Translations under genes and position numbers: made by a program
Shown here: piece by piece, positions 35,043-42,171 of the stretch
How the letters are laid out: each line of letters opens with the position of its first letter
Position numbering within the stretch: position 1 is the stretch's first letter
The notes under the pieces: model-generated
Told to the model about the DNA's origin: nothing
What the model saw: the letters and a program-made list of their open reading frames with translations, nothing else
Database searches by the model: none
From: Haloarchaeobius sp. HME9146
GTDB taxonomy: Archaea; Halobacteriota; Halobacteria; Halobacteriales; Natrialbaceae
Length of the DNA stretch: 64,000 nucleotides
Reading direction: 5' to 3'
Assembly: GCF_025399835.1 (NCBI RefSeq)
Contig: NZ_JAODVR010000001.1
Span: 3,348,001 to 3,412,000, forward strand

Positions 35043-35849
35043 TCAGAAACTCAGCGGTTCGGCGTCCTCCCACGTCGGCTGGAACTCGTCGTACACCTCG
35101 GTCGCGAACTCTGGGTCTTTGAGGTCGATCATCGCGAACGTCTCGCCCGAGGAGCCGAGCGGGTTGGGCACCTGGATGACGACCTCGACGTCGTCGAGCA
35201 GATTGAACGTACCAGTCACGTCGTCGCTGGTGCGGACCTCGAAGTCGGGGTCGGGGGAGAGGCGCTCGCGGTACTTGCGACCGACCTCCTCGGAGAGGGT
35301 GTCGACGACCTGGCGGGTGAGGAGGACGTCTATCTTGACACCACGTTCGAGCGCGTCTTCGAGCTGTTCGACTATCTGGTCGCCGACCTCCGTCACGTCG
35401 AACTGAGGGGTCTGGGCCGAGGCGACCATGATGATGTGGCGGTCGGCCGCGGTGAGCCGTTCGAGCAGGAGGTCGGTGGTCTCCTCCTGTCCCACGGCGG
35501 CGGTCCAGAACTGCTCTTCGACGGGTTCGGCGGCGTCGAGTTCGTCCGAGAGTTCGTCGACGATGTTCTCGTACTGTTCGGCCTTCTCGTCGAGTTCGCG
35601 CTTCTTGTCCTCCAGCAGTCGGTCGAGGGCGGTCGCGGGCTCGACGGCGACGTACTTCTTGGGGCGGCTCGCGGTCTGGCTCCGGACCAGGTTGTACTGC
35701 TCGATGCTGTTGAGCACGTCGTAGATTCGGCCCATGGGCACGTCGCTGGCCCGCGACAACTCTTTGGCGGTTGTCGGTCCTGTGTTCAACAGCGCACGGT
35801 ATGCTCTCGCTTCGTACTCCGACAACCCGAGGTCCCTGAGGCTCGCCAT
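35043..35849 (-). CDS. TrmB-like transcription regulator
   Basis: 268 residues. N-terminal winged-helix (MASLRDLGLSEYEARAYRALL...TAKELSRASDVPMGRIYDVLNSIEQYNLV) of the TrmB type, then a coiled coil of about 40 residues and a C-terminal phospholipase-D-like effector domain (LLLERLTAADRHIIMVAS, RGVKIDVLLTRQV). Members sense sugars or other metabolites. The start at 35849 is set by a TATA-like GTTTATGG on the minus strand at 35874-35881, 27 bp upstream. It is transcribed toward mptA. Its targets are unknown. Confidence 0.92.
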   Translation of the reverse strand: MASLRDLGLSEYEARAYRALLNTGPTTAKELSRASDVPMGRIYDVLNSIEQYNLVRSQTASRPKKYVAVEPATALDRLLEDKKRELDEKAEQYENIVDELSDELDAAEPVEEQFWTAAVGQEETTDLLLERLTAADRHIIMVASAQTPQFDVTEVGDQIVEQLEDALERGVKIDVLLTRQVVDTLSEEVGRKYRERLSPDPDFEVRTSDDVTGTFNLLDDVEVVIQVPNPLGSSGETFAMIDLKDPEFATEVYDEFQPTWEDAEPLSF

Positions 35850-35912
35850 AATAAACCTCATGAGAGTGGAGAACCATAAACACAACGGTAGTTTCCGACA
35901 GCAGTCGGGGTG

Positions 35913-37559
35913 TCACTCCATCGCGTCGGAAACTCGGCGGCTGAGTGTTTCGGGGTCGTAGGCGGGGTCGGCGACGGACTCCCCGCGGACGACGTAGGCC
36001 GCTCCCGATTCCGCGTAGCCGGTCGCGTTCGGGACGACCACCTTCTCGTGGTCGGCCATCCGCAGGGCGGCGCGGTGGAGGTCGCTGCCCGGTTCGTCGG
36101 TGACCGCGATGACGAGCGGGTCGTACAACAGGCGCGACACCGCCGAACCGTAGGCCGCGATGCGGACCCCGAAGCGGTCGGCCGCGCCGGCGAAGGCGGC
36201 CAGCGCGTCCGCGGCGACTTCACGGTACTCGTCCTCCCCGGTGAGCAGCGCGAGGTCGAGCAGCGCGTCGGCGAACTCGACGTTCCCGTCGAGCGGGCGG
36301 AGCGGGCGGTCGAGAAGCCCGAGTCCCTCGCGCGGGCCGTCGACGAAGGAGTCGCCGACGAGCAGGGTGTCGATGGCGTGGTCGGCGACCGCCTGGGCGG
36401 TGTCCAGCGTGTCCGCACCGAGGACCTCGCGGGCGCGGGTGAGCGCGCTCAGGACGCGGGCGTGGTCGACCAGCAGCCCGGCCTCGCCTTCCGTCCCGTC
36501 GTCGGCCCGGAAGTGGGTGACGACGCCGTCGTCGACGAGTTCCGCAGTGAGATAGTCGAGAGTGCGCTCGGCGTACCGGCGGGCCGTCTCGTCGTCGGTG
36601 TAGGCGTGGTAGGTGAGCAGGGCGTCGACCGCCAGCGCGTTCCAGTCCGCGAAGGCCGTCTCGTCCACGGTCGGGGTCTCTGCGGATTCGCGGTCGCTGG
36701 GCTCCGCGGTGTAGTAGCTCGCGCCCGCGCCGGCAGCCTGCCCGCCGCCGAAGGCGTCACCGTTCCAGAGCGTGCCCGTCAGGTAGTCGACCGTCGCCTC
36801 GGCGGGCTGGCGGTACTCGTCCTTCCCGGTGTAGAGGTAGGCGTTGGCGAACGCCCGGAGCAGGGAGGCGTTCGTGTCCAGCAGCTTCTCGTGGTGGGTG
36901 CCACTCCAGTCCGGGTTCGCGGCGAACCGGAAGAAGCCGCCCGCGTAGTCGTCCAGCAGGTTCGCGCTGACCGCGTTCAGGCTCCGGAGTGCTTGCTCTT
37001 GCTCGCGCTTCAGCGCGAACTCGATGGTCCGGGGCATCGGGAACTTCTCTGCACTGCCCCAGCCGCCGTTTCGCTCGTCGTAGCTCTCGCGGATCTGACC
37101 CAGCAGCTGGATCTCGATGTCCTCGGTGAGTTCCCCTGCCGGGGTGTCGTTGTCCTGGACCGACCGGGGGACCCGGCCAGCAGCCGCACCCTTCTCGTCC
37201 CACATCCGGCGCACCGAGTCGATGACCTGGCGCATGCCGTCCTCGCCGAGGTAGCCCGACCCGGTCAGTACCTCGCCATCTGGCGTGAGGAACACGTTCG
37301 ACGGGAAGCCGCCCATGTTGTACCTGTCCCGCACGCGCGGGTTCCGGTCCACGTCGACCCGAACCGGCACGAAGCCGTCGTTCACGTTCGCGGCGATTCG
37401 GGGTTCGTCGTACGTCTCGCGGTCCATCTCGTGACAGTGCGAGCACCACGTCGCCGACAGCGAGAGCAGGATCGGCTTTCCTTCCTCGGCGGCCAACTCG
37501 AAGGCGTCCGGTCCCCACTCGTGCCACTCGACCCGTGTCTGGGCTGCGGACTCGTCCAT
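35913..37559 (-). CDS. Thioredoxin-domain protein of the DUF255/YyaL type
   Basis: 548 residues. The N-terminal 130 residues are a thioredoxin-like domain: GKPILLSLSATWCSHCHEMD with Cys39 and Cys42 (CSHC instead of the usual CHWC), RVDVDRNPRVRDRYNMGGFPSNVFLTPDG. The rest is an alpha/alpha-toroid domain of six or more helical repeats (PMPRTIEFAL, KLLDTNASLLRAF, TDWNALAVDALL-like). Length is shorter than the 650-700 residues of bacterial YyaL. Role unknown, possibly redox-linked carbohydrate metabolism. The upstream ATG-proximal frame runs on to 38213 as shadow of fxsA. Confidence 0.9.
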   Translation of the reverse strand: MDESAAQTRVEWHEWGPDAFELAAEEGKPILLSLSATWCSHCHEMDRETYDEPRIAANVNDGFVPVRVDVDRNPRVRDRYNMGGFPSNVFLTPDGEVLTGSGYLGEDGMRQVIDSVRRMWDEKGAAAGRVPRSVQDNDTPAGELTEDIEIQLLGQIRESYDERNGGWGSAEKFPMPRTIEFALKREQEQALRSLNAVSANLLDDYAGGFFRFAANPDWSGTHHEKLLDTNASLLRAFANAYLYTGKDEYRQPAEATVDYLTGTLWNGDAFGGGQAAGAGASYYTAEPSDRESAETPTVDETAFADWNALAVDALLTYHAYTDDETARRYAERTLDYLTAELVDDGVVTHFRADDGTEGEAGLLVDHARVLSALTRAREVLGADTLDTAQAVADHAIDTLLVGDSFVDGPREGLGLLDRPLRPLDGNVEFADALLDLALLTGEDEYREVAADALAAFAGAADRFGVRIAAYGSAVSRLLYDPLVIAVTDEPGSDLHRAALRMADHEKVVVPNATGYAESGAAYVVRGESVADPAYDPETLSRRVSDAME

Positions 37560-37665
37560 GTGGGGGGCTTCGGGTGCGCGAGGGTATGAACTCGGCGATG
37601 GCAGCAGCGGCGACCCAAGCAGCGATGGAAAAAGGGCTTTGACCCCTGGCCCGTTACCCCCGAAC

Positions 37666-38265
37666 ATGCGAACACTCCGGCTCATCGGGCTGTTGCTCGT
37701 CATCCCGACGCTCGATGCCGCCTTGCTGTTGCTCATCACGCTCTTCGCGCCCGAGGTGACCATCGTCATCGCGGCCGCGCTGGTCGTCCTGACCGCGCTC
37801 GTCGGCATGCTGCTCGTGCGCGCCGAGGGCCGGCGCACCATCCGGAAGATACAGCGCCAGCTCGCCGAGGGGAAACCGCCCACGAACGAGTTGATGGACG
37901 GCGGGCTGCTCATCGCGGCCGGCGCGTTCTTCCTCACGCCCGGGCTCGTCACGGACTTCGTCGCCCTGCTGCTGACGATCCCCGTGACCCGCATCCCCAT
38001 CCGCGCCGGGCTGAAGAAGTACATCGTCACGCCGTACCTCGACAAGCAGACCGGCGGCATGGCCTCCGGCAACGTCTGGACGTTCGGCTTCCCCCAAGGC
38101 GACTTCGAGGGCGGGAACGGCCAGATGGGCGGCTTCGGCGGGATGGGTAGCGGCCCCGGCGGTTCCGGCGGCTCCAGCAGCGGGAATTCCGGCGGGAGCA
38201 ACGCTGACGACACCTACAACCTCGGGGACGACTCGTACTCCATCGAGTTCGAGGACGACGAGTGA
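37666..38265 (+). CDS. fxsA: FxsA-family membrane protein
   Basis: 199 residues. Three to four hydrophobic helices in the first 125 residues contain the FxsA signature ELMDGGLLIAAGAFFLTPGLVTD...IPVTR. The C-terminal 60 residues are Gly/Ser/Asn rich and end in an acidic tail (SIEFEDDE). FxsA relieves T7 phage exclusion in E. coli, but the general role is unknown. A TATA-like region is less clear than for neighbours. It opposes the DUF255 gene across 106 bp. The gene ends 76 bp before tRNA-Ile. Confidence 0.9.
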   Translation: MRTLRLIGLLLVIPTLDAALLLLITLFAPEVTIVIAAALVVLTALVGMLLVRAEGRRTIRKIQRQLAEGKPPTNELMDGGLLIAAGAFFLTPGLVTDFVALLLTIPVTRIPIRAGLKKYIVTPYLDKQTGGMASGNVWTFGFPQGDFEGGNGQMGGFGGMGSGPGGSGGSSSGNSGGSNADDTYNLGDDSYSIEFEDDE

Positions 38266-38298
38266 GAACCCCTGTCTAAGCTCTGCGAGAAAGAAACC

Positions 38299-38305
38299 CT
38301 TATAC
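38299..38305 (+). promoter_or_regulatory. TATA-like box of tRNA-Ile
   Basis: CTTATAC, about 40 bp before the mature 5' end, leaving a leader of about 15 nt as for many archaeal tRNA genes. Confidence 0.5.
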
Positions 38306-38340
38306 TTCCCACCGCACAACTCGGAAATGCGAACGACGGC

Positions 38341-38414
38341 GGGCCGATAGCTCAATCAGGTTGAGCGCCACTCTGATAAGGTGGAGGCTCTCGGTTCAAA
38401 TCCGAGTCGGCCCA
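38341..38414 (+). tRNA. tRNA-Ile (anticodon GAU)
   Basis: 74 nt. The acceptor stem GGGCCGA pairs with TCGGCCC (38407-38413), discriminator A at 38414. The D-arm GCTCAATCAGGTTGAGC, anticodon arm CCACTCTGATAAGGTGG with GAT in the loop, and T-arm CTCGGTTCAAATCCGAG all fold. CCA is not encoded. No intron. The 3' end (38393-38414) is partly repeated at 38544-38566. Confidence 0.96.
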
Positions 38415-38725
38415 CTAATTCTCTGCGAGGCTACGAACGTAGTGAGTACGCCGAGCAGTGATTAGTGAATCCGCGAGGATTTGAACCCTGGTAGTCACAG
38501 CCCGGAAGCGCAGCGTAGCGAGCATCCCGGACTGTCTACCTCTGGTTCACAATCCGAGTCGGCCCATAATATCTGCGCGAACTCTCGAACGGCGAGACCG
38601 CTCACTCCCTACACGACAGGTGAGCGAGGGCGGTGGTGGGAGGCATTCATCAGGACCAGGGTGTCGGCAATCAAGACGATAAACGCGTTCCCGCGGGGAC
38701 ATTCGATCACTAGACCACCCACCAG
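38415..38725. other. Spacer after tRNA-Ile with a tRNA 3'-end copy
   Basis: 311 bp without a gene I can support. Between 38467 and 38566 lies a foldback: a left arm gaatccgcgaggatttgaacc..cagcccgg (to 38505) and a right arm ccggactg..ggttcacaatccgagtcggccca (38527-38566), complementary in large part. Both arms look like tRNA T-arm and acceptor sequences facing each other. The rest is ordinary purine-rich spacer. Confidence 0.7.
38544..38566 (+). repeat. Partial copy of the tRNA-Ile 3' end (att-like)
   Basis: GGTTCACAATCCGAGTCGGC plus CCA: identical to the last 22 nt of tRNA-Ile except for one inserted C. This is the arrangement left by site-specific integration into a tRNA gene, but only about 130 bp separates the two copies and no integrase is near, so at most a relic remains. 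Confidence 0.7.
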
Positions 38726-38881
38726 TCACTTCCAGTACAGGAAAAGGGCAACGGCGAACAGCAGCATGAGCGGGAGGACCGGTGCCACGGCCTCCAGGGG
38801 GAAGAACAGGAGGACTGCGCCGGCCATCACGACGAACTCGAGCGCGACGAGCACGCTCACCATCTCGGCAGGGCTGGCCAT
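38726..38881 (-). CDS. Small membrane protein, 51 aa
   Basis: Reads MASPAEMVSVLVALEFVVMA and onward, with two hydrophobic helices joined by FFPLEAVAPVLPL, ending FLYWK. A TATA-like ACTTACATTC on the minus strand at about 38904-38912 lies 26 bp before the ATG, which supports a real leaderless gene despite its size. No family recognised. It is transcribed away from the archaellin-like gene. Confidence 0.65.
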   Translation of the reverse strand: MASPAEMVSVLVALEFVVMAGAVLLFFPLEAVAPVLPLMLLFAVALFLYWK

Positions 38882-38998
38882 ACCCGGACGTTCATCCCAC
38901 CAGAATGTAAGTCTTCAGCGACGTTCGGCGGCCGTACCCATCGAACCCATCCGGCGTCGGGAAAACCTCTAGAACCGCGACAGTCACCCCCGACAGAA

Positions 38999-39004
38999 CT
39001 ATAC
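38999..39004 (+). promoter_or_regulatory. TATA-like box of the archaellin-like gene
   Basis: CTATAC, 27-32 bp before the ATG at 39031. Confidence 0.45.
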
Positions 39005-39030
39005 TACTGCCAACACGAACAGAGCGTAGT

Positions 39031-39618
39031 ATGGAGGAGCGCGCCCAGGTGTCCGTCGGGCTCATCTTCATGTTCTTCGCGATGGTCGCGGTGGCGGCCA
39101 TCGCCGGGGGCACCCTGCTCAGTGGCGCGAGCCAGCTGAGCGCGCAGGCAGAGAACGAGACCTCGGCGGCGTTCGAGGACATCTCCGGGGGCGTGCTGGT
39201 CGTGAACGAGGTCGGGAAGGTCGACGCCGAGGATGGAAGCGTCGGCACGGCCCGGCTGACCGTGAAACTCGGGGCCGGGATGAACCAGACCAACCTGTCG
39301 AACGCGACCATCCAGTACGAGGACGAGCACGTGAACCGGACGCTGAACTTCACGACGGGCGAGCCGACCGCGCAGAACTTCACCGTGGCCGGGCCGGTCG
39401 ACCACGACGGGTCCGCGCCGGTGCTGAACAATGAGACCGACGTGTTCCACATCGTCGTCGCCGTGGAGGACGTCCGGGCGGGCACCGAAGAAGGTGCGGC
39501 GGGTCTCGGGGCAGGCGACAGGGCGGTGCTGACCATCACCACGGAGCGGGGCATCGTGACGCGGTCGGTGCTGACGGTGCCACAGTCGATGGAGGAGAAG
39601 GTGTGGGTGCCGCTGTAG
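39031..39618 (+). CDS. Archaellin-like secreted protein
   Basis: 195 residues. The N terminus MEERAQVSVGLIFMFFAMVA resembles archaellins: short charged leader ending ER, then a hydrophobic stretch with the AxxVAAIAGG pattern, and the alpha-helical SGASQLSAQAENETSAAF. Cleavage by a prepilin-type peptidase after the leader is expected. The C-terminal part is an acidic beta domain with eight N-glycosylation sequons (NET, NQT, NLS, NAT, NRT, NFT twice, NET). No arl motor or assembly genes are in the window, so it is an orphan, possibly a minor filament subunit. Confidence 0.78.
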   Translation: MEERAQVSVGLIFMFFAMVAVAAIAGGTLLSGASQLSAQAENETSAAFEDISGGVLVVNEVGKVDAEDGSVGTARLTVKLGAGMNQTNLSNATIQYEDEHVNRTLNFTTGEPTAQNFTVAGPVDHDGSAPVLNNETDVFHIVVAVEDVRAGTEEGAAGLGAGDRAVLTITTERGIVTRSVLTVPQSMEEKVWVPL

Positions 39619-39664
39619 GCAGGAACGCGATTCTCGGCCGGTGAGTGACACCGACGAGCCAGGG

Positions 39665-40456
39665 CTATGCGTCGTCCCCGAAGCCGGAGAAGGCGTCGGC
39701 GAGCCGCTCGTCCTCGATGGTCTCCACGCCGACGTGGAGCGGGGAGACGCTGGTGACGTGGTCGGCGCAGGCTCCGAGGTCGGTGTCGGGGTCGGGCGCG
39801 GGGGCGTCGCGCTCGGGGACGACGGGGTCGTAGAAGCGGTTGTCGAAGGTGAGTTCGCGGTCGCCGTCGCCCTCGACGACCCGGCGGTCGAAGCCGCGGG
39901 CCGGGCGGGTGAGCCGGAGCTCGTCGTCCTTCGAGCGGTCGGTCGGGACGGTCACGTTGAAGTACCAGTCGGGGCCGAGCCAGTCGGCGTCGTGGAGTCG
40001 TTCGACCAGGAAACGGGTGACGCGAACAGCTTCATCGAAATCACTGCGGTCGAACTCGCGCAGCCCACCGACCTCGGGGTCGTACGCCGAGACGGCGATG
40101 CCCGGTATCCCGAGGAACGCGGCCTCCATCGCCGCGCTGACGGTGCCGGACTGGCTGAGCTTGTGTGCCCCGATGTTGGGGCCGGGGTTACAGCCGGCGA
40201 CGACGAGGTCCGGGGCGGGCTGGGTCTGGTAGCGACCGACAGCCACGCAGTCGACGGGGGTCCCGTCGAGGGCGGTGCCGCGCTCGTGCTCGTGTGCTTC
40301 GACGGTGTAGGACTTCCGGCGGCCCGCACCGCTCTGGTCCTCGGTGGGGGCGACGACCGTGACGTCCGCCACGTCCCGGAGGCCGTCGTGGAGCGCGTGG
40401 AGCCCCACCGCGTCGATTCCGTCGTCGTTCGTGAGCAGCACCCGTGGCCGTGCCAT
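39665..40456 (-). CDS. surE: 5'-nucleotidase SurE
   Basis: Survival protein E family phosphatase acting on nucleoside monophosphates. 263 residues from MARPRVLLTNDDG; metal-binding Asp11 and Asp12 in NDDGID, the GCNPGPNIG loop and SGTVSAAMEAAFLG motif are intact. Substrate loop QSGAGRRKSYT also follows the family. A long open frame runs upstream to 40735 but has no conserved content. It converges with the archaellin-like gene, with a 46-bp spacer. Confidence 0.95.
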   Translation of the reverse strand: MARPRVLLTNDDGIDAVGLHALHDGLRDVADVTVVAPTEDQSGAGRRKSYTVEAHEHERGTALDGTPVDCVAVGRYQTQPAPDLVVAGCNPGPNIGAHKLSQSGTVSAAMEAAFLGIPGIAVSAYDPEVGGLREFDRSDFDEAVRVTRFLVERLHDADWLGPDWYFNVTVPTDRSKDDELRLTRPARGFDRRVVEGDGDRELTFDNRFYDPVVPERDAPAPDPDTDLGACADHVTSVSPLHVGVETIEDERLADAFSGFGDDA

Positions 40457-40512
40457 CGTCGTGGAGTGTGGTCCGGAGCGGGACAACTGTATCGGTCGGA
40501 CAGGGACTGGCG

Positions 40513-40677
40513 CTACCAGTCGAGGCGTTCGACGCTGTAGCTGCCACACTCCGGGCAGACGTGGTGCTGGATGGGGAAGTCCGTCTCGCAGGCGCGACAG
40601 ACGTAGGATTCGACGTCCTCTCCTGTCATGCCGAGTCGGGTGCGGAGGCCTCGCCTGACGCGATCGAACGGGGACAT
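40513..40677 (-). CDS. Small zinc-ribbon protein (54 aa)
   Basis: 54 residues: a basic helix MSPFDRVRRGLRTRLG followed by a zinc ribbon with CRAC and CPEC knuckles. The start is fixed by ATTATATCC on the minus strand at 40702-40710, about 28 bp upstream. It sits 56 bp upstream of surE on the same strand. Function unknown; DNA or RNA binding is plausible from the basic helix. Confidence 0.75.
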   Translation of the reverse strand: MSPFDRVRRGLRTRLGMTGEDVESYVCRACETDFPIQHHVCPECGSYSVERLDW

Positions 40678-40796
40678 ATATCGTTCGCGTCGAATGGGGA
40701 GGATATAATTTTTCGGGCCAGAACGTGTGTAACAACTACTTTCACTTTCACTCTGCTTGGCTCGCTGTTTTGTACCCGTGTCACGAACTGGCATCC

Positions 40797-40937
40797 ATGG
40801 ACGAGGAAGTACAGGAGGCCATGGACGCCGCGCGACTCGCGGTCGCCAGCGACGACTACGACGCCCTGGAACGGGCTGGCCTCGAACTGCTCGGTCTGGC
40901 TCGCCGCCGGAGACGGGAGACGCGCCGAGCCGACTGA
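40797..40937 (+). CDS. Very small helical protein (46 aa)
   Basis: 46 residues, MDEEVQEAMDAARLAVASDD then a helix ending in the basic tract RRRRRETRRAD. The composition (acidic start, amphipathic helices, third-codon GC) is consistent with coding, but there is no homology and no clear promoter. It diverges from the 54-aa zinc-ribbon gene. Treated as hypothetical. Confidence 0.5.
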   Translation: MDEEVQEAMDAARLAVASDDYDALERAGLELLGLARRRRRETRRAD

Positions 40938-40956
40938 GACGGCTCCCGGCGCACGC

Positions 40957-42057
40957 TCAGGTGAGCCCGCCCCGCGTCCCGAGCGTCACCGTTCGCTCGA
41001 TGCGTTCCCCGTCCCGGAGGACGGTCGCCGTCACGACCTCGCCGGGCCGCATCTGGAGCGCGAGGTAGACCGCGTACGCCTGCTGGGTCGGAATCGGCGT
41101 CCCGTCGAGGGCGAGCAACACGTCCCCGCCGACCGGTACCCTGACGCCACCGACGCTGTTCGTCCCGGTCGCCGGCTGGAGCAGTCCCGACGACGGGCCG
41201 CCGTCGGCCACCGTGACGACCATCACACCCGAGACCCCGTCGAGGTCGTTCACTCTCGCGACCGTCGGCGTCACGTTCGTCATGCTGATACCCATCGCCG
41301 CGTGGTCGTACTCGCCGCGGTCGATGAGTTCGGGGACGACCCGTCGTATCATCGCCGCCGAGATGGCGAATGCCAGGTTCTCGCCGCCGCCAGCGTTCAC
41401 ACAGCCGACGACGGTCCCGTCGAGTCGAAGCAGGGGCCCGCCGGAGTTCCCGGGGTTCACCGCCACGTCGGTCTGGATGGTGTCCGCGATCTGGACGCCG
41501 TTGATGTTCGGGAGCAGCCGGTTGACCCCGGAGACGATGCCCTCCGACATCGAGCCCTCGAGGCCGTAGGGGTTCCCGATGGCGACGACCCGCGTCCCCA
41601 CCGGAGGGTCCCCCGACATCACCGGGAGCGGCACGGCCGAGTCGGGTTTCTCCGCGACCGCGAGCACCGCGAGGTCGCTGAACCGGTCGGTTCCGAGGAC
41701 CGTCGCCTCCGCCCAGGTGCCGTCGGAGAACTGGACCTCGACCACTTCGGCGTCGTCGACGACGTGGTGATTCGTGATGACGTGGCTCCCGTCGTACACC
41801 CAGCCCGAGCCCTGGCTCTGCCCGGTGGACAGGAAGGCCTGGACGAGCACGACGGACTCGATGGCTGACTCGTACACGTCGACGTAGCTGGCTGTCTGGC
41901 CCTGCTGGACCGACCCCTCACCGGTGACCACCACGCTGGCGTCGTTGGTCTGGTCGACCCCCTGCTCGCCGACGCGGGTCCCGGAGCAGCCAGCGAGACC
42001 GACGCTGGCGGCGACACCGGCGGCCCGGAGGAACCGGCGACGGCTGCCCTGTTTCAT
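40957..42057 (-). CDS. HtrA/DegP-like serine protease, Tat lipoprotein
   Basis: 366 residues. The N terminus RRRFLRAAGVAASVGLAGC is a twin-arginine lipoprotein signal with lipobox Cys24. The trypsin-like domain carries His98 (TNHHVV), Asp128 (RFSDLAVL) and Ser205 (NPGNSGGP). A PDZ domain follows (VNDLDGVSGVMVVTV, GDVLLALDGTPI). It should act outside the membrane in quality control of exported proteins. ATG 42057 is preferred to a TTG nine bases upstream; a TATA-like CTTAACC on the minus strand at 42083 fits. A bacterial-type family frequent in haloarchaea. Confidence 0.92.
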   Translation of the reverse strand: MKQGSRRRFLRAAGVAASVGLAGCSGTRVGEQGVDQTNDASVVVTGEGSVQQGQTASYVDVYESAIESVVLVQAFLSTGQSQGSGWVYDGSHVITNHHVVDDAEVVEVQFSDGTWAEATVLGTDRFSDLAVLAVAEKPDSAVPLPVMSGDPPVGTRVVAIGNPYGLEGSMSEGIVSGVNRLLPNINGVQIADTIQTDVAVNPGNSGGPLLRLDGTVVGCVNAGGGENLAFAISAAMIRRVVPELIDRGEYDHAAMGISMTNVTPTVARVNDLDGVSGVMVVTVADGGPSSGLLQPATGTNSVGGVRVPVGGDVLLALDGTPIPTQQAYAVYLALQMRPGEVVTATVLRDGERIERTVTLGTRGGLT

Positions 42058-42171
42058 GTCTCTCAATTCGCGACGAACCCGGTTAAGTCACATCCCGGGG
42101 ACCGCCCCGCGACCGAGCGAATGTAGCCACCTTCGCCCCCTTTTTTGTCGTGATAGTCGGTAGCTCTCGAT

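Noticed and set aside
35910-37589. 559-residue plus-strand frame over the thioredoxin-domain gene
   Set aside because: Val/Arg/Gly-rich shadow; the minus strand carries the thioredoxin and helical-repeat domains.
38467-38566. A second tRNA gene after tRNA-Ile
   Set aside because: T-arm-like gatttgaaccc and a native-like 3' end are present, but neither strand gives a complete cloverleaf with acceptor, D and anticodon arms.
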